64,000 nucleotides of DNA from Oscillospiraceae bacterium (GTDB lineage Bacteria; Bacillota; Clostridia; Oscillospirales; QAMX01), in NCBI GenBank assembly GCA_015067825.1, contig SVLQ01000009.1:53729-117728 (forward strand). Direction: 5' to 3'. The notes under the pieces are model-generated. The model saw only the letters and a list, made by a program, of their open reading frames with translations. It did no database searches and was not told where the DNA came from. The position numbers and the translations under genes are program-made. This document shows, one piece after another, positions 23,727 to 31,907 of this stretch; position 1 is the stretch's first letter, and each line of letters begins with the position of its first letter.

Positions 23727-25901
23727 CTACAGGTGCAGCACGCGTTCTTTGATCTCCTGCGTGCGGCCCTGATTCCAGTATTGCGTGCCGATGTAGCCGC
23801 AGGTACGGCGGGCGACGTTCATCTTGTCCTGATCGGTGTTGCCGCAGTTGGGGCAGGTCCAGACGAGCTTGCCCTCGGTCTCGCGGATCTCGATCTCACC
23901 GTCGTAGCCGCATTCTTGGCAGTAGTCGCTCTTGGTATTGAGCTCGGCGTAGATGATGTTGTCGTAGATGAAGCGCATGACGGAAATGACTGCGTCGAGG
24001 TTATCCTGCATATTCGGCACTTCAACGTAGCTGATCGCGCCGCCCGGCGAAAGGTGCTGGAACTGCGCCTCGAACGCGAGCTTTTCAAACGCGTCGATCT
24101 CTTCGGTGACGTGGACGTGGTAGCTGTTGGTGATGTAGCTCTTGTCGGTCACGCCCGGAACGATGCCGAAACGCTTTTGCAGCGTTTTGGCGAATTTATA
24201 GGTCGTCGATTCCAACGGCGTGCCGTAGAGGCTGAAGTCGATGTTGTGCTTGGCCTTCCAGCGTTTGCAGGCGGCGTTCATGTAGTGCATCACTTCCAGC
24301 GCAAACGGCGTGGCCTCGGGGTCGGTGTGGCTCTTGCCCGTCATGTAGCGGACGCATTCGTAAAGACCGGCGTAGCCGAGCGAGATCGTGCTGTAGCCGC
24401 CGTAAAGGAGCTTGTCGATCGGTTCGCCTTTTTCCAGACGTGCGCACGCACCGTACTGCCAAAGGATCGGCGCGGCATCCGAAAGCGTCCCCTTGAGGCG
24501 GTTGTGGCGGCAGAGAAGCGCCTGGTAGCAGAGCTCTAAGCGTTCGTCGAAGATCTTCCAAAAGAGGTCGCGGTTTCCGCCGGAGGAGAGCGCGACGTCG
24601 GGCAGGTTGATCGTCACGACGCCCTGATTGAAGCGACCGTAGTACTTCGGCTGGCCGTTTTCGTCGACGTAGGGGGTCAGGAAGCTGCGGCAGCCCATGC
24701 AGGTGTAGCAATGGCCTTCGCCGTTTTTGTCGACTTTGAGCTCGAGCATTTTCTTTTCGGAAATGTAGTCGGGGACCATGCGCTTGGCCGTGCATTTGGC
24801 GGCGAGCTTGGTTAGATAGAAGTAGGGCGAATCGTCGTGGATGTTGTCTTCTTCCAAAACGTAGATGAGCTTCGGGAACGCCGGCGTGACCCAAACGCCC
24901 TTTTCGTTCTTCACGCCCTGATAGCGCTGCAGCAAAACCTCTTCGATGATCATCGCGAGGTCGCGTTTTTCGGTCTCGTTTTTGGCCTCACCCAGATACA
25001 TGAACACCGTCACGAACGGGGCCTGGCCGTTGGTGGTCAGCAATGTGACGACCTGATACTGGATCGTCTGCACGCCGCGGCGGATCTCTTCGCGCAGGCG
25101 GCGTTCGATCAAAACGTCCATGTCGTCCTTGGTCATGCGCTGGCCGATGAGCTGATTTTCCATCAGAACGTCGCGGCGGATCTTGTCGCGGCTGACGTCG
25201 ACGAACGGCGCAAGGTGCGCCAGCGAGATCGACTGGCCGCCGTACTGGTTGGAGGCGACCTGGGCGATGATCTGCGTGGCGATGTTGCAGGCGGTCGAGA
25301 AGCTGTGCGGGCGTTCGATCATCGTTCCGGTGATGACCGTGCCGTTCTGCAGCATATCTTCGAGGTTAACAAGGTCGCAGTTGTGCATATGCTGGGCGAA
25401 ATAGTCGGAATCGTGGAAGTGGATCAAGCCGTCGTTATGGGCGTCGACGATCTCCTTGGGCAGAAGGATGCGGTTGGTGATGTCGCGGCTGACCTCGCCG
25501 GCCATGTAGTCGCGCTGGGTCGAGTTGATGACGGGGTTTTTGTTGGAGTTTTCCTGTTTGGCCTCCTCGTTGTTGCACTCGATCAGCGTTAAGATCTTGT
25601 CGTCGGTGGTGTTGGACTGGCGGATCAGGCTGCGCGTGTAGCGGTAGGTGATGTACGATTTCGCCACCTCAAAGGCACCGTGGGCCATGATCTGCTTCTC
25701 AACAAGGTCCTGCACCTCTTCGACCGTGGGCGAGCGGCCCAGCTTTTCGCAGGCGAGCACGACGCTCTCGGCGATGCGCGTGATCTGCAGCGGCGTCATG
25801 CGCGCGTATTCCTCCACGCTGGCGTTGGCCTTGGCGATCGCGTTGTTGATTTTGGCTATGTCAAAGGTCTCTTCCGAGCCGTTGCGCTTGATGATCTTCA
25901 T
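23727..25901 (-). CDS. nrdD: Anaerobic ribonucleoside-triphosphate reductase
   Basis: 724 residues, class III reductase making dNTPs. An ATP-cone allosteric domain is at the N-terminus (MKIIKRNGSEETFDIAKINN). The C-terminal zinc site is CQECGYDGEI plus CPNCGNT, and the glycyl radical motif is RRTCGYIGTQYWNQG. The frame is open 54 codons upstream, but the ATG at 25901 has AGGAGG, starts the ATP cone and lies downstream of the promoter and NrdR boxes. First gene of an operon with nrdG and probably the second glycyl radical system. Confidence 0.97.
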   Translation of the reverse strand: MKIIKRNGSEETFDIAKINNAIAKANASVEEYARMTPLQITRIAESVVLACEKLGRSPTVEEVQDLVEKQIMAHGAFEVAKSYITYRYTRSLIRQSNTTDDKILTLIECNNEEAKQENSNKNPVINSTQRDYMAGEVSRDITNRILLPKEIVDAHNDGLIHFHDSDYFAQHMHNCDLVNLEDMLQNGTVITGTMIERPHSFSTACNIATQIIAQVASNQYGGQSISLAHLAPFVDVSRDKIRRDVLMENQLIGQRMTKDDMDVLIERRLREEIRRGVQTIQYQVVTLLTTNGQAPFVTVFMYLGEAKNETEKRDLAMIIEEVLLQRYQGVKNEKGVWVTPAFPKLIYVLEEDNIHDDSPYFYLTKLAAKCTAKRMVPDYISEKKMLELKVDKNGEGHCYTCMGCRSFLTPYVDENGQPKYYGRFNQGVVTINLPDVALSSGGNRDLFWKIFDERLELCYQALLCRHNRLKGTLSDAAPILWQYGACARLEKGEPIDKLLYGGYSTISLGYAGLYECVRYMTGKSHTDPEATPFALEVMHYMNAACKRWKAKHNIDFSLYGTPLESTTYKFAKTLQKRFGIVPGVTDKSYITNSYHVHVTEEIDAFEKLAFEAQFQHLSPGGAISYVEVPNMQDNLDAVISVMRFIYDNIIYAELNTKSDYCQECGYDGEIEIRETEGKLVWTCPNCGNTDQDKMNVARRTCGYIGTQYWNQGRTQEIKERVLHL

Positions 25902-25924
25902 AGTATCCTCCTTGTACCTGTAAA

Positions 25925-25972
25925 ACACAATATCTTGTGATAGATGCAGAAAAATTTTACCATATCTTGTGT
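25925..25972 (-). promoter_or_regulatory. Tandem NrdR boxes upstream of nrdD
   Basis: Two 16-base sites, ACACAAGATATGGTAA (25957-25972) and TCACAAGATATTGTGT (25925-25940) read on the minus strand, start 32 bases apart, i.e. three helical turns. They match the NrdR consensus acaCwAtATaTwGtgt and its usual spacing. The upstream box overlaps the -10 and spacer, the other the transcribed leader, consistent with repression when dATP is high. Confidence 0.85.
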
Positions 25973-25982
25973 TCGTTGTCAA
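25954..25982 (-). promoter_or_regulatory. Promoter of nrdDG operon
   Basis: TTGACA (25977-25982), 17-base spacer, TAAAAT (25954-25959). Confidence 0.85.
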
Positions 25983-25999
25983 TAGAGACTTGGCGAAAA

Positions 26000-26045
26000 C
26001 AAAAAGCAAAAGGCATATTTTTTGCGGCTGCAAAAAATATGCCTT
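26000..26045 (-). terminator. Terminator of the cysteine desulfidase-like gene
   Basis: Perfect 16-base inverted repeat AAGGCATATTTTTTGC (26010-26025) / 26030-26045 with a 4-base loop and a T-rich minus-strand tail. Confidence 0.88.
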
Positions 26046-26064
26046 GAGGGATGCGGAAAACAAC

Positions 26065-27336
26065 TCACGTCCGCAGCATCATCTTGACGATCTCTGCGTC
26101 GGTCGGCTGCATGCCGACGCGCCCGATATGTCCCACGCAACTGATCGTTTCGCCGGTCTCGCTGCGCAAAATGCCGGTGTTCGATTCGTAAACCTTGCCC
26201 TGCATGGCGAGCACGTGGGCAAAGAGTGCGGCGTCGATGGCCGAGGAGATCTTGGCCGCGCACGAAGCTTTTGCGCCGTCGCAGATGATGCCGGGGATGT
26301 CGGCGAGGGTGTTATCGATCGTCGCTTCGATCTGGGTGATCGAGCCGCCGACCATGTAGGTGATCGCCGCACCGGCCGCACACGCGGCCGAAACCGCACC
26401 GCAGAAGGCCGAAAGCTTGCCGATGTATTCCTTTTGGTAAACTGTCAGCAACGCGGAGAAAGCGAGCGCGCGCGTGAGGCGGTCGTCGTCGATCCCTTTT
26501 TCGCGGGCGTAGACGATGACCGGGACGGTCGAGGTGATGCCTTGGTTGCCGCTGCCGGAGGTGATGATCACGGGCAGATCGCAGCCGTCCATCCGCGCCT
26601 CCGATGCCGCTGCCGCGTATGCCCGCGCCTTTGCAAACGGGTGGTCGGGGTAGAGCGCCAAAATTGCCTGGCCGATGCCGACGCCGAAGCCGCCCTGCAG
26701 TCCGCGCTCGGCGATCGCCATGTTGCAGTCGATCTGCCGCTTGGCAAACGGACGGATCGCGTCGAGGTCGATCTCTTCGGCGAAGGCGAAGATGTTTTCA
26801 ATGCTCAAGCCGCTGCGATCGGCCTGCAGTTCGGGCACGGCGGTATCGTCGATCTGAAAAAGGATCTCGCCGTTTTTGGCAATTTTTACGATGTTGGTGT
26901 GGCTGTGGCGCACCTCAACGGTAACTTCGTCGCTTGCGCGGTACAGGTGGATCAAAAAGTGGAGCGGAATCGGCGATTCGAGGTACGAAACGCTGCACCG
27001 CTGCTCTGCGAGAAATGCCGCCGTATCGCGCCGACCGTCATCGGTCACGGCCTCCAAAACCTCCATGAAACGGTCGGCATCGCCGGCGAGTGCGCCGAGG
27101 GTGCAGGCTGCTTCGATGCCGGTCATGCCGCCGGAGTTGGGAATGCGCACGCAGCGGACGTTTTTGATCATGTTGCCGCTGCAAAAAACTGCGATCCGTT
27201 CGGGGAGTCCGCCGAGCGCTTCGCGCCCCTTGGCGGCGGCATAGGCGAGCGCGATCGGCTCGGTGCAGCCCATCGCGGGGATCAGCTCTTCGGCGAGGAT
27301 GGCGAGGAAGTTGTGGCGGATCGTTTCGGTCAGCAT
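26065..27336 (-). CDS. L-cysteine desulfidase / UPF0597 family protein
   Basis: 423 residues of the serine-dehydratase-alpha-like UPF0597 family, whose characterised members (CdsB, CyuA) break L-cysteine to pyruvate, sulfide and ammonia with a [4Fe-4S] cluster. The N-terminal MGCTEPIALAYAAA holds the first cluster cysteine (Cys24); further ones are in SAFCGAVSAACAAG and IICDGAKASCAAK. The frame extends upstream to 27465, but ATG 27336 has AAGGAG and lies after the promoter. Neither a transporter nor a CyuR-like regulator is adjacent. Confidence 0.85.
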   Translation of the reverse strand: MLTETIRHNFLAILAEELIPAMGCTEPIALAYAAAKGREALGGLPERIAVFCSGNMIKNVRCVRIPNSGGMTGIEAACTLGALAGDADRFMEVLEAVTDDGRRDTAAFLAEQRCSVSYLESPIPLHFLIHLYRASDEVTVEVRHSHTNIVKIAKNGEILFQIDDTAVPELQADRSGLSIENIFAFAEEIDLDAIRPFAKRQIDCNMAIAERGLQGGFGVGIGQAILALYPDHPFAKARAYAAAASEARMDGCDLPVIITSGSGNQGITSTVPVIVYAREKGIDDDRLTRALAFSALLTVYQKEYIGKLSAFCGAVSAACAAGAAITYMVGGSITQIEATIDNTLADIPGIICDGAKASCAAKISSAIDAALFAHVLAMQGKVYESNTGILRSETGETISCVGHIGRVGMQPTDAEIVKMMLRT

Positions 27337-27369
27337 AGGATTCTCCTTGAACGGTGAATTTACGATATC

Positions 27370-27398
27370 ATTATAGCATAGTTTTCTCGATTTTTCTA
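27370..27398 (-). promoter_or_regulatory. Promoter of the desulfidase-like gene
   Basis: Extended -10 TATGC-TATAAT (27370-27375) with a weak TAGAAA (27393-27398) at 17 bases. Confidence 0.65.
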
Positions 27399-27497
27399 CC
27401 GGAAGTGCGAGGATTTGCGTGAAAAAGCGGCTGGCACATGCCGGACAACGAAAAGTCCCCGTCATTCGACGGGGCAGGGCAGGACGGAGACGCGCCC

Positions 27498-27547
27498 AAG
27501 GCTCCCTTGTGTAAAGGGAGCTGTCAGCGCAGCTGACTGAGGGATTG
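27498..27547 (+). repeat. Left end of inverted-repeat cassette around the DUF559 gene
   Basis: Hairpin GCTCCCTT-N5-AAGGGAGC (27501-27521), hairpin GTCAGC-GCA-GCTGAC (27523-27537), then TGAGGGATTG. The last eight codons of the DUF559 gene (QSLSQLR and stop) lie inside it. Confidence 0.75.
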
Positions 27548-27892
27548 CTTTACTGTGGCATCGATATAACCGCAAACACCGCGGAAATTTCTGTTTACTT
27601 CGTTATTGGGGATACGAACAACAGTAAGTCCGTAGCGTTCCAGAAAGGTGGTACGGTCTGCATCTTTTTGTATTGTGTCTGCCTCGTAGTGCTGCGAGCC
27701 GTCTAACTCGATAACAAGTTTCGCTTCCGCACTATAAAAATCAGCAATATACTTTCCCAGCACCTTTTGTCGGGAAAAACGAACAGGATAAGTGCGCAGA
27801 AAATCGTACCAAAGATGCCGTTCTTCCTTTGTCATTTCTTTTCGCAACTGTTTTGCCAATGGAACCAACTGCTTATTATGCTTCGGCTGCAT
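27524..27892 (-). CDS. DUF559 / Vsr-like endonuclease-fold protein
   Basis: 122 residues. KQLRKEMTKEERHLWYDFLR, SRQKVLGKYIADFY, LVIELDGSQHYE and RFPN-like VVRIPNNEV are the standard DUF559 blocks; the E-x-D-G-x-x-H run resembles the Vsr/PD-(D/E)xK nuclease core. ATG at 27892 has GGAGGG 6 bases upstream, and this ribosome site is part of the flanking repeat. Its stop codon is inside the other repeat copy. No restriction-modification genes are nearby. It appears to be the cargo of a small mobile cassette; biochemical function is unknown. Confidence 0.85.
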   Translation of the reverse strand: MQPKHNKQLVPLAKQLRKEMTKEERHLWYDFLRTYPVRFSRQKVLGKYIADFYSAEAKLVIELDGSQHYEADTIQKDADRTTFLERYGLTVVRIPNNEVNRNFRGVCGYIDATVKQSLSQLR

Positions 27893-27950
27893 TACAATCC
27901 CTCCGTCACGGCTTCGCCGTGCCACCTCCCTTTACACAAGGGAGGCTTTG
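27893..27950 (-). repeat. Right end of inverted-repeat cassette around the DUF559 gene
   Basis: Read on the minus strand it is GCCTCCCTTGTGTAAAGGGA, then hairpin CACGGC-GAA-GCCGTG, then GACGGAGGGATTGTA before the ATG. The order of parts is the same as at 27498-27547 but inverted, so the two copies face inward. Confidence 0.75.
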
Positions 27951-28016
27951 ACGCGGAGCAAAACCGCATAAAGACACCACATTGAAAGATAGATGGACGT
28001 GTGTCCTTTGTATGTT

Positions 28017-28035
28017 CGACAAATTGGAATTGGTT
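28017..28035 (+). repeat. Left arm of inverted repeat flanking the GNAT gene
   Basis: Pairs with 28519-28537 at 16 of 19 positions (core AAATTGGAATT). Confidence 0.5.
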
Positions 28036-28047
28036 AATAATCACCGT

Positions 28048-28491
28048 TCATAGTTCTAATTTATAATAATAAAAATCTTTCGGTTCATCGGAGGCGTTTT
28101 TTTGCACTTTATAAAATGTTTTTATATATCGAAATCCAAATTTTTCTGCAATATGTTGACTCCGCTTATCCTCTGTCAAGCATAAATAGGATAACTCTTT
28201 TGTGATATCGCTTGCGTTATGAATAACACACTCTAAAGCCTCTGACATTAGTCCTCTGTTGCGATATGATTCAAGCAATCTAATTCCTACATTTCTCGTA
28301 TCGGGATTGTCGTCAGCGTCTTCATTTAAGCCTATTGTTCCAATGACCAGCCCATTTTGCTTTAAAACAACAGCGTAGTTGTTTTGAACTGATATCAAGT
28401 ATCGTATCGCGTTTTCATCATACACTTCGCATCCAATATCTCCAAGAGTCCAATCTCGTAATATTAGCCTTTTTGTTTCAAGTGTTTTCAT
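28048..28491 (-). CDS. GNAT family N-acetyltransferase
   Basis: 147 residues, RimJ/RimL-type GCN5 acetyltransferase. Motifs: TKRLILRDWTLGD at the N-terminus, acetyl-CoA-binding RNVGIRLLESYRNRGLMSEA (R/Q-x-x-G-x-G/A-like), and AEKFGFRYIKTFYK. Substrate unknown (protein N-terminus, amino acid or small molecule). The gene is clearly AT-richer than its neighbours and has A/T-ending codons and a weak ribosome site. It is flanked by a short inverted repeat, which suggests recent acquisition. Confidence 0.88.
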   Translation of the reverse strand: MKTLETKRLILRDWTLGDIGCEVYDENAIRYLISVQNNYAVVLKQNGLVIGTIGLNEDADDNPDTRNVGIRLLESYRNRGLMSEALECVIHNASDITKELSYLCLTEDKRSQHIAEKFGFRYIKTFYKVQKNASDEPKDFYYYKLEL

Positions 28492-28518
28492 CTTAATTTC
28501 AAATCTCCCACTCTGTTA

Positions 28519-28537
28519 GACAAATTCCAATTTATCG
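28519..28537 (-). repeat. Right arm of inverted repeat flanking the GNAT gene
   Basis: Reverse complement matches 28017-28035 at 16 of 19 positions; see that entry. Confidence 0.5.
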
Positions 28538-28555
28538 GTCAGTCTGATACGAGCA

Positions 28556-28585
28556 CAGATCCGGCAGAATACCCTGCCAGATCTG
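28556..28585 (-). terminator. Hairpin after SGNH gene, possible terminator
   Basis: CAGATCCGGCAG (28556-28567) / CTGCCAGATCTG (28574-28585), one mismatch, 25 bases beyond the operon's last stop. No clear T run follows on the minus strand, so termination is uncertain. Confidence 0.5.
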
Positions 28586-28610
28586 AAACGGTTTTTACGC
28601 AGCGAACGTG

Positions 28611-29393
28611 TCAATAACGGATATCGGTATTGATAAAGGGGACGTTATTGAAGTCTTTCGGGTTATGACGCACGATGTAGTCGATGTAGGAGTCAATCAT
28701 CTGCGCGACGAGGATGTAGCCGCTGGCGTTCGAGTGGCCGTAGAGGTTAAACTGCTCGCGGAACTTTTGGTCGTATGCCGGGGCGTAGCGGTAGAGGTCG
28801 ATTACGTACGCGTTGTCGAAATGGTCTGCCAATGCGTACACAGAATCGCATAGACCCTGAGGAGCGGCCGGGTTTCCCCAAAGATCGTCCTTGGGGAAGG
28901 TGACGAAGAAGAACTTGGCGTCCGGGCTTATTTCCTTGTAACGGCTGACGATGGCGGCATAATTGCCGATAAAGGTGTCGCCGTTTTTGCGCCAATCTTT
29001 GGGATCGACGTCTGCGAGACTGCCGACCTCCCAACGCTGGTTGTAGAGATCGTTGACGCCGAGGGCGATCACGTACGCCTGGCAGGCTTTGTCGGGGTTC
29101 CAAAAATCGCGGGACTCGGCAAAGGATTGCAAATATTCTCGGGCGGTCATGCCTCCGCGGGAGAAATTGTAGGCCTTCAGGCCGTTTTTGCGGGCAATGT
29201 ACTGTCCCCATGAGTATTCGTAGAGATCGTGGTAGCCCGGTCGGCCTTCGGCGTCGCGGGTCTCGAATTCGCCCGAGGAGAGGCTGTCGCCGATAAAGCC
29301 GATCGTGCGGAAGATCGACGTGCGGCTGTAGCCGTCAACGAGGCGGTCGAGCGGCTGTTCGTTTTCCGGGAAAAGCAGTTTGTTCCAGTCCAT
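28611..29393 (-). CDS. SGNH/GDSL hydrolase
   Basis: 260 residues, no signal peptide. Block I is FIGDSLSSGEF (nucleophile Ser), the oxyanion Gly lies near NFSRGGMTAREY, block III is ALGVNDLY, and a catalytic His is plausible in LYGHSNASGY. Such enzymes are esterases that often de-acetylate sugars or split lipids. TATAAGGAGG precedes the ATG. Last of four tightly spaced minus-strand genes with a second SGNH protein and a ceramidase-like lipoprotein. Confidence 0.85.
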   Translation of the reverse strand: MDWNKLLFPENEQPLDRLVDGYSRTSIFRTIGFIGDSLSSGEFETRDAEGRPGYHDLYEYSWGQYIARKNGLKAYNFSRGGMTAREYLQSFAESRDFWNPDKACQAYVIALGVNDLYNQRWEVGSLADVDPKDWRKNGDTFIGNYAAIVSRYKEISPDAKFFFVTFPKDDLWGNPAAPQGLCDSVYALADHFDNAYVIDLYRYAPAYDQKFREQFNLYGHSNASGYILVAQMIDSYIDYIVRHNPKDFNNVPFINTDIRY

Positions 29394-29405
29394 ATTTTCG
29401 CCTCC

Positions 29406-29957
29406 TTATAATGCGCTGCGGATCATGTCGGCCACCTGCGCGGCGCAGGCGTCGATACCGGCTTCGGTGAGGTGGATGTGGTCGTCGGTACGGATAAACG
29501 TGTCGATATGCGGTGCGACGAGGGCGTGGAGATCGTTGATGAGAATGCCTTTTTCCCGTAGGATCGGCACGATCGCCTCGTTATAGGCGGCGATGCGTTC
29601 GTTGGTGCTGTATAAGTACCCCTCTGCGACCGGCATCGTGGTGGCAAAGATCACCGTTTTGGCCTGTTTTTGCAGAACTGCGGCGATGCGCAGCATGGTC
29701 GTGACGTATTCGTCGAGCGGTGCGAAAACGCCGTCGCCCCAGTCGCAGCCGTCCCAAACGCCGTTGTTCCAATGGATCACGTCGCTGCCGGCGAGTCCGC
29801 CGGCCCACGGAGACTGCACGCCGTGGAGCGTATATTTGGAGTAGCGGCAGTTGTCGTCGGGCTGCCAGACTTCGGCGACGTCGGCAAGCAGCGCAGGAAC
29901 CTTCAGTCCGTAGCCGATCAGGCGCATCGAATCGCCGAGCAATGAAACTTTTTTCAT
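29406..29957 (-). CDS. Small SGNH/GDSL hydrolase
   Basis: 183 residues. Block I is SLLGDSMRLIGYG, block III is VIHWNNGVWD, and block V is RTDDHIHLTEAG (Asp/His). The compact fold is like rhamnogalacturonan acetylesterase or lysophospholipase types. It is 12 bases upstream of another SGNH gene but the two are not close paralogues (length and block sequences differ), so they may act in sequence on one substrate. Confidence 0.87.
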   Translation of the reverse strand: MKKVSLLGDSMRLIGYGLKVPALLADVAEVWQPDDNCRYSKYTLHGVQSPWAGGLAGSDVIHWNNGVWDGCDWGDGVFAPLDEYVTTMLRIAAVLQKQAKTVIFATTMPVAEGYLYSTNERIAAYNEAIVPILREKGILINDLHALVAPHIDTFIRTDDHIHLTEAGIDACAAQVADMIRSAL

Positions 29958-29980
29958 GTGTTTCCTCCTTTTTGTGCCGG

Positions 29981-31348
29981 TCAGCGCGGCAGCTTGCGCA
30001 AAACGCGTTCGACCGCCTCGGCAATTTTGAATGCCGTTTCGCGCGAGGTCGAGTTGGTTTCTTCGTAGTGGCCGTCGGCCGACTCTAAGTAGGGCGTTTC
30101 CTCGTGGAGCAGGAAGGTGCTCGGCGGAACGAGGTAGCCGAGCTCGTCGTTGCAGAGCCCCAAAACGAGGAGATGTTCCGCGCCAAACCGCATGGCGATT
30201 GCCGCGAGCGGTTCGGGATCGGCAGCGGTCAAAGTCTCCCCGGAGACCAGTTCGGGGAAGATTTCACCCGGGATCAGCAGGATCGTCACGTCGCCGAGCC
30301 GGAGCGCGCCGAGCTCGCTCTCAAGCAGATAGCCGGTGTCGCTGTCGCCGGGGGAGACGGGATTTCCGAGGATCCCGAGAAATTTGTAGTAGAGAAATAC
30401 GGTGTTATCGAGCGGGACGGCGAGCTCGGTCGAGGCACAGGCGATCGACGGTGCCAGTTCGGTCTCTTCGGTGATGGAAAGTGCCGTCTCCAAAAGGATA
30501 TCGGCGGTTTGGTGCATATTTTCCACCGCATCGAAGGGTTCAACGAGCTCTTTGGTCATGATAAGTCCGCCGACCGCACCCGGCAAGTAGAGTGAATCGT
30601 CACCGCAGGCGGCAAAGAGCTTGTCGGCGAGTGCGCCGGGGAAGTCGCGGCTAACGAGCGTATTCGCGCCGCGCAACGATTCGGCGTGGGCGCCGTAGGA
30701 GAACAGGCGGATGCCGTTTTGCGCGCTGTCGGCGGGTTCAAACCGCAGCTGGTAAAGGGTCTGGTCGTATTCCTGCGGATCGCGGGAGTCGCGCAGGAGC
30801 GATTTTGGCGTGGCGCTGCCGAAATAGAGCTTGCCCGGCGAACGGTCGGCATAGGCGGCTTTGGCCGCCGCGACCGCCGCGGCGATCAGATTCGCCTGAA
30901 ACGCATCGTTTTTGCCGTCGATGGCCATCGGTCCCCAAAGTCCGAGCGTATCGATGCCGGCGTGGGTGTGGGTCGCGTAGACGTGGATCGCAACGCAGGC
31001 AGTTTCTTCGGCGAAATCGGCGAGCTCGGCGCGGATCTTTTCGACCGTGTCGATCCCGAGCCCGACGCAGTCGATACCGATCAGCAGGACACCGTCGCCG
31101 ACGGTGTCGAGCCATACGGCGTTGGCGCGCTGCAGATCGAGCACACCGGTGATCTCATAACCGCCGTGGTAACCGGCGATGTAGAGCGGGTCTTCGCTTT
31201 GCGGCAGAGCGATCTCGGCCGAACCAAATCCCATCGTCCAGGTGGAGCCCTCCGCGGAGAAAACAAAATCGCTGTCAGCGGCACAACCGGCGAACAGGCC
31301 AACAAAGATCGCAAGGGAGAGAAACATCGCAGTCAACTTGGTTCTCAT
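29981..31348 (-). CDS. Neutral/alkaline ceramidase-like lipoprotein
   Basis: 455 residues. A lipoprotein signal ends in LFAGC (Cys22), so it is membrane-attached outside the cell. The remainder resembles the N-terminal catalytic domain of neutral non-lysosomal ceramidase (GFGSAEIALP, ANAVWLDTVGDGVLLIGIDCVG, metal ligands in YATHTHAG). The C-terminal Ig-like domain of true ceramidases is missing, so the substrate may differ. Two ATGs exist; the second (31348) is preferred because GGGAGGG is 6 bases from it. Operon with SGNH genes. Confidence 0.78.
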   Translation of the reverse strand: MRTKLTAMFLSLAIFVGLFAGCAADSDFVFSAEGSTWTMGFGSAEIALPQSEDPLYIAGYHGGYEITGVLDLQRANAVWLDTVGDGVLLIGIDCVGLGIDTVEKIRAELADFAEETACVAIHVYATHTHAGIDTLGLWGPMAIDGKNDAFQANLIAAAVAAAKAAYADRSPGKLYFGSATPKSLLRDSRDPQEYDQTLYQLRFEPADSAQNGIRLFSYGAHAESLRGANTLVSRDFPGALADKLFAACGDDSLYLPGAVGGLIMTKELVEPFDAVENMHQTADILLETALSITEETELAPSIACASTELAVPLDNTVFLYYKFLGILGNPVSPGDSDTGYLLESELGALRLGDVTILLIPGEIFPELVSGETLTAADPEPLAAIAMRFGAEHLLVLGLCNDELGYLVPPSTFLLHEETPYLESADGHYEETNSTSRETAFKIAEAVERVLRKLPR

Positions 31349-31364
31349 CGTCATCCCTCCCGAA

Positions 31365-31754
31365 TCAAAGTGCGCCCAAAACGGGCAGCAGCGCGGCCAA
31401 AAGGTCGCAGAAGCGGATGTCGTTGACGTGCGTCAAAAGAAGGCAGGCCGCAAACGAAAGAAGCACGCAGACTACCGTAATCGCGCTCCAAAAGAGCACG
31501 CGAGCCCAACGCGGTCGGCTCGTGAGCGGATGCCGGGAGAGGAGAAATGCGAACAGCGCGAACACGAGGAGCGGCAGGAGAAGATGCGGCGTGATACGCG
31601 CGTCGGCAAGCTGCGCGAAAACTTGCGCAAAATCCGGCTCACCGCCGGAAGGCAGCAGCTTTGCGAGATTTCTGAGCAGCCAGACGGCTGCCGAACAGGG
31701 CAAAAATGCGACGAGTGCGGCCGGAAGCAGCGTGCGGAACATACGCTTGGCCAT
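31365..31754 (-). CDS. Small membrane protein of unknown function
   Basis: 129 residues with three hydrophobic helices (LLPAALVAFLPCSAAVWLL, LLLPLLVFALFAFLL, FWSAITVVCVLLSFAACLL). No family recognised. ATG at 31754 has GAGGAGGG. It is first in the operon, 16 bases before the ceramidase-like gene, so it may assist that protein or its substrate. Confidence 0.7.
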   Translation of the reverse strand: MAKRMFRTLLPAALVAFLPCSAAVWLLRNLAKLLPSGGEPDFAQVFAQLADARITPHLLLPLLVFALFAFLLSRHPLTSRPRWARVLFWSAITVVCVLLSFAACLLLTHVNDIRFCDLLAALLPVLGAL

Positions 31755-31793
31755 AGCGGAGCCCTCCTCGAAAATAACAATATTGGCAGCTTG

Positions 31794-31822
31794 ATTATAC
31801 CACAAGAGATTGCCGGTTTCCA
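31794..31822 (-). promoter_or_regulatory. Probable promoter of the ceramidase/SGNH operon
   Basis: TGGAAA (31817-31822), 17-base spacer, TATAAT (31794-31799). Confidence 0.6.
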
Positions 31823-31857
31823 GTCTTTTGTAAAGTTTTCTGCATTTACGGCAAAAA

Positions 31858-31892
31858 ACCTCCCGCCGACAAAATCTTTGTCGGCGGGAGGT
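31858..31892 (-). terminator. Terminator of the TRAP operon
   Basis: Perfect 16-base inverted repeat ACCTCCCGCCGACAAA (31858-31873) / 31877-31892 with a 3-base loop and TTTTTT on the minus strand. Confidence 0.93.
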
Positions 31893-31907
31893 AAAAAACA
31901 GAGAGGG

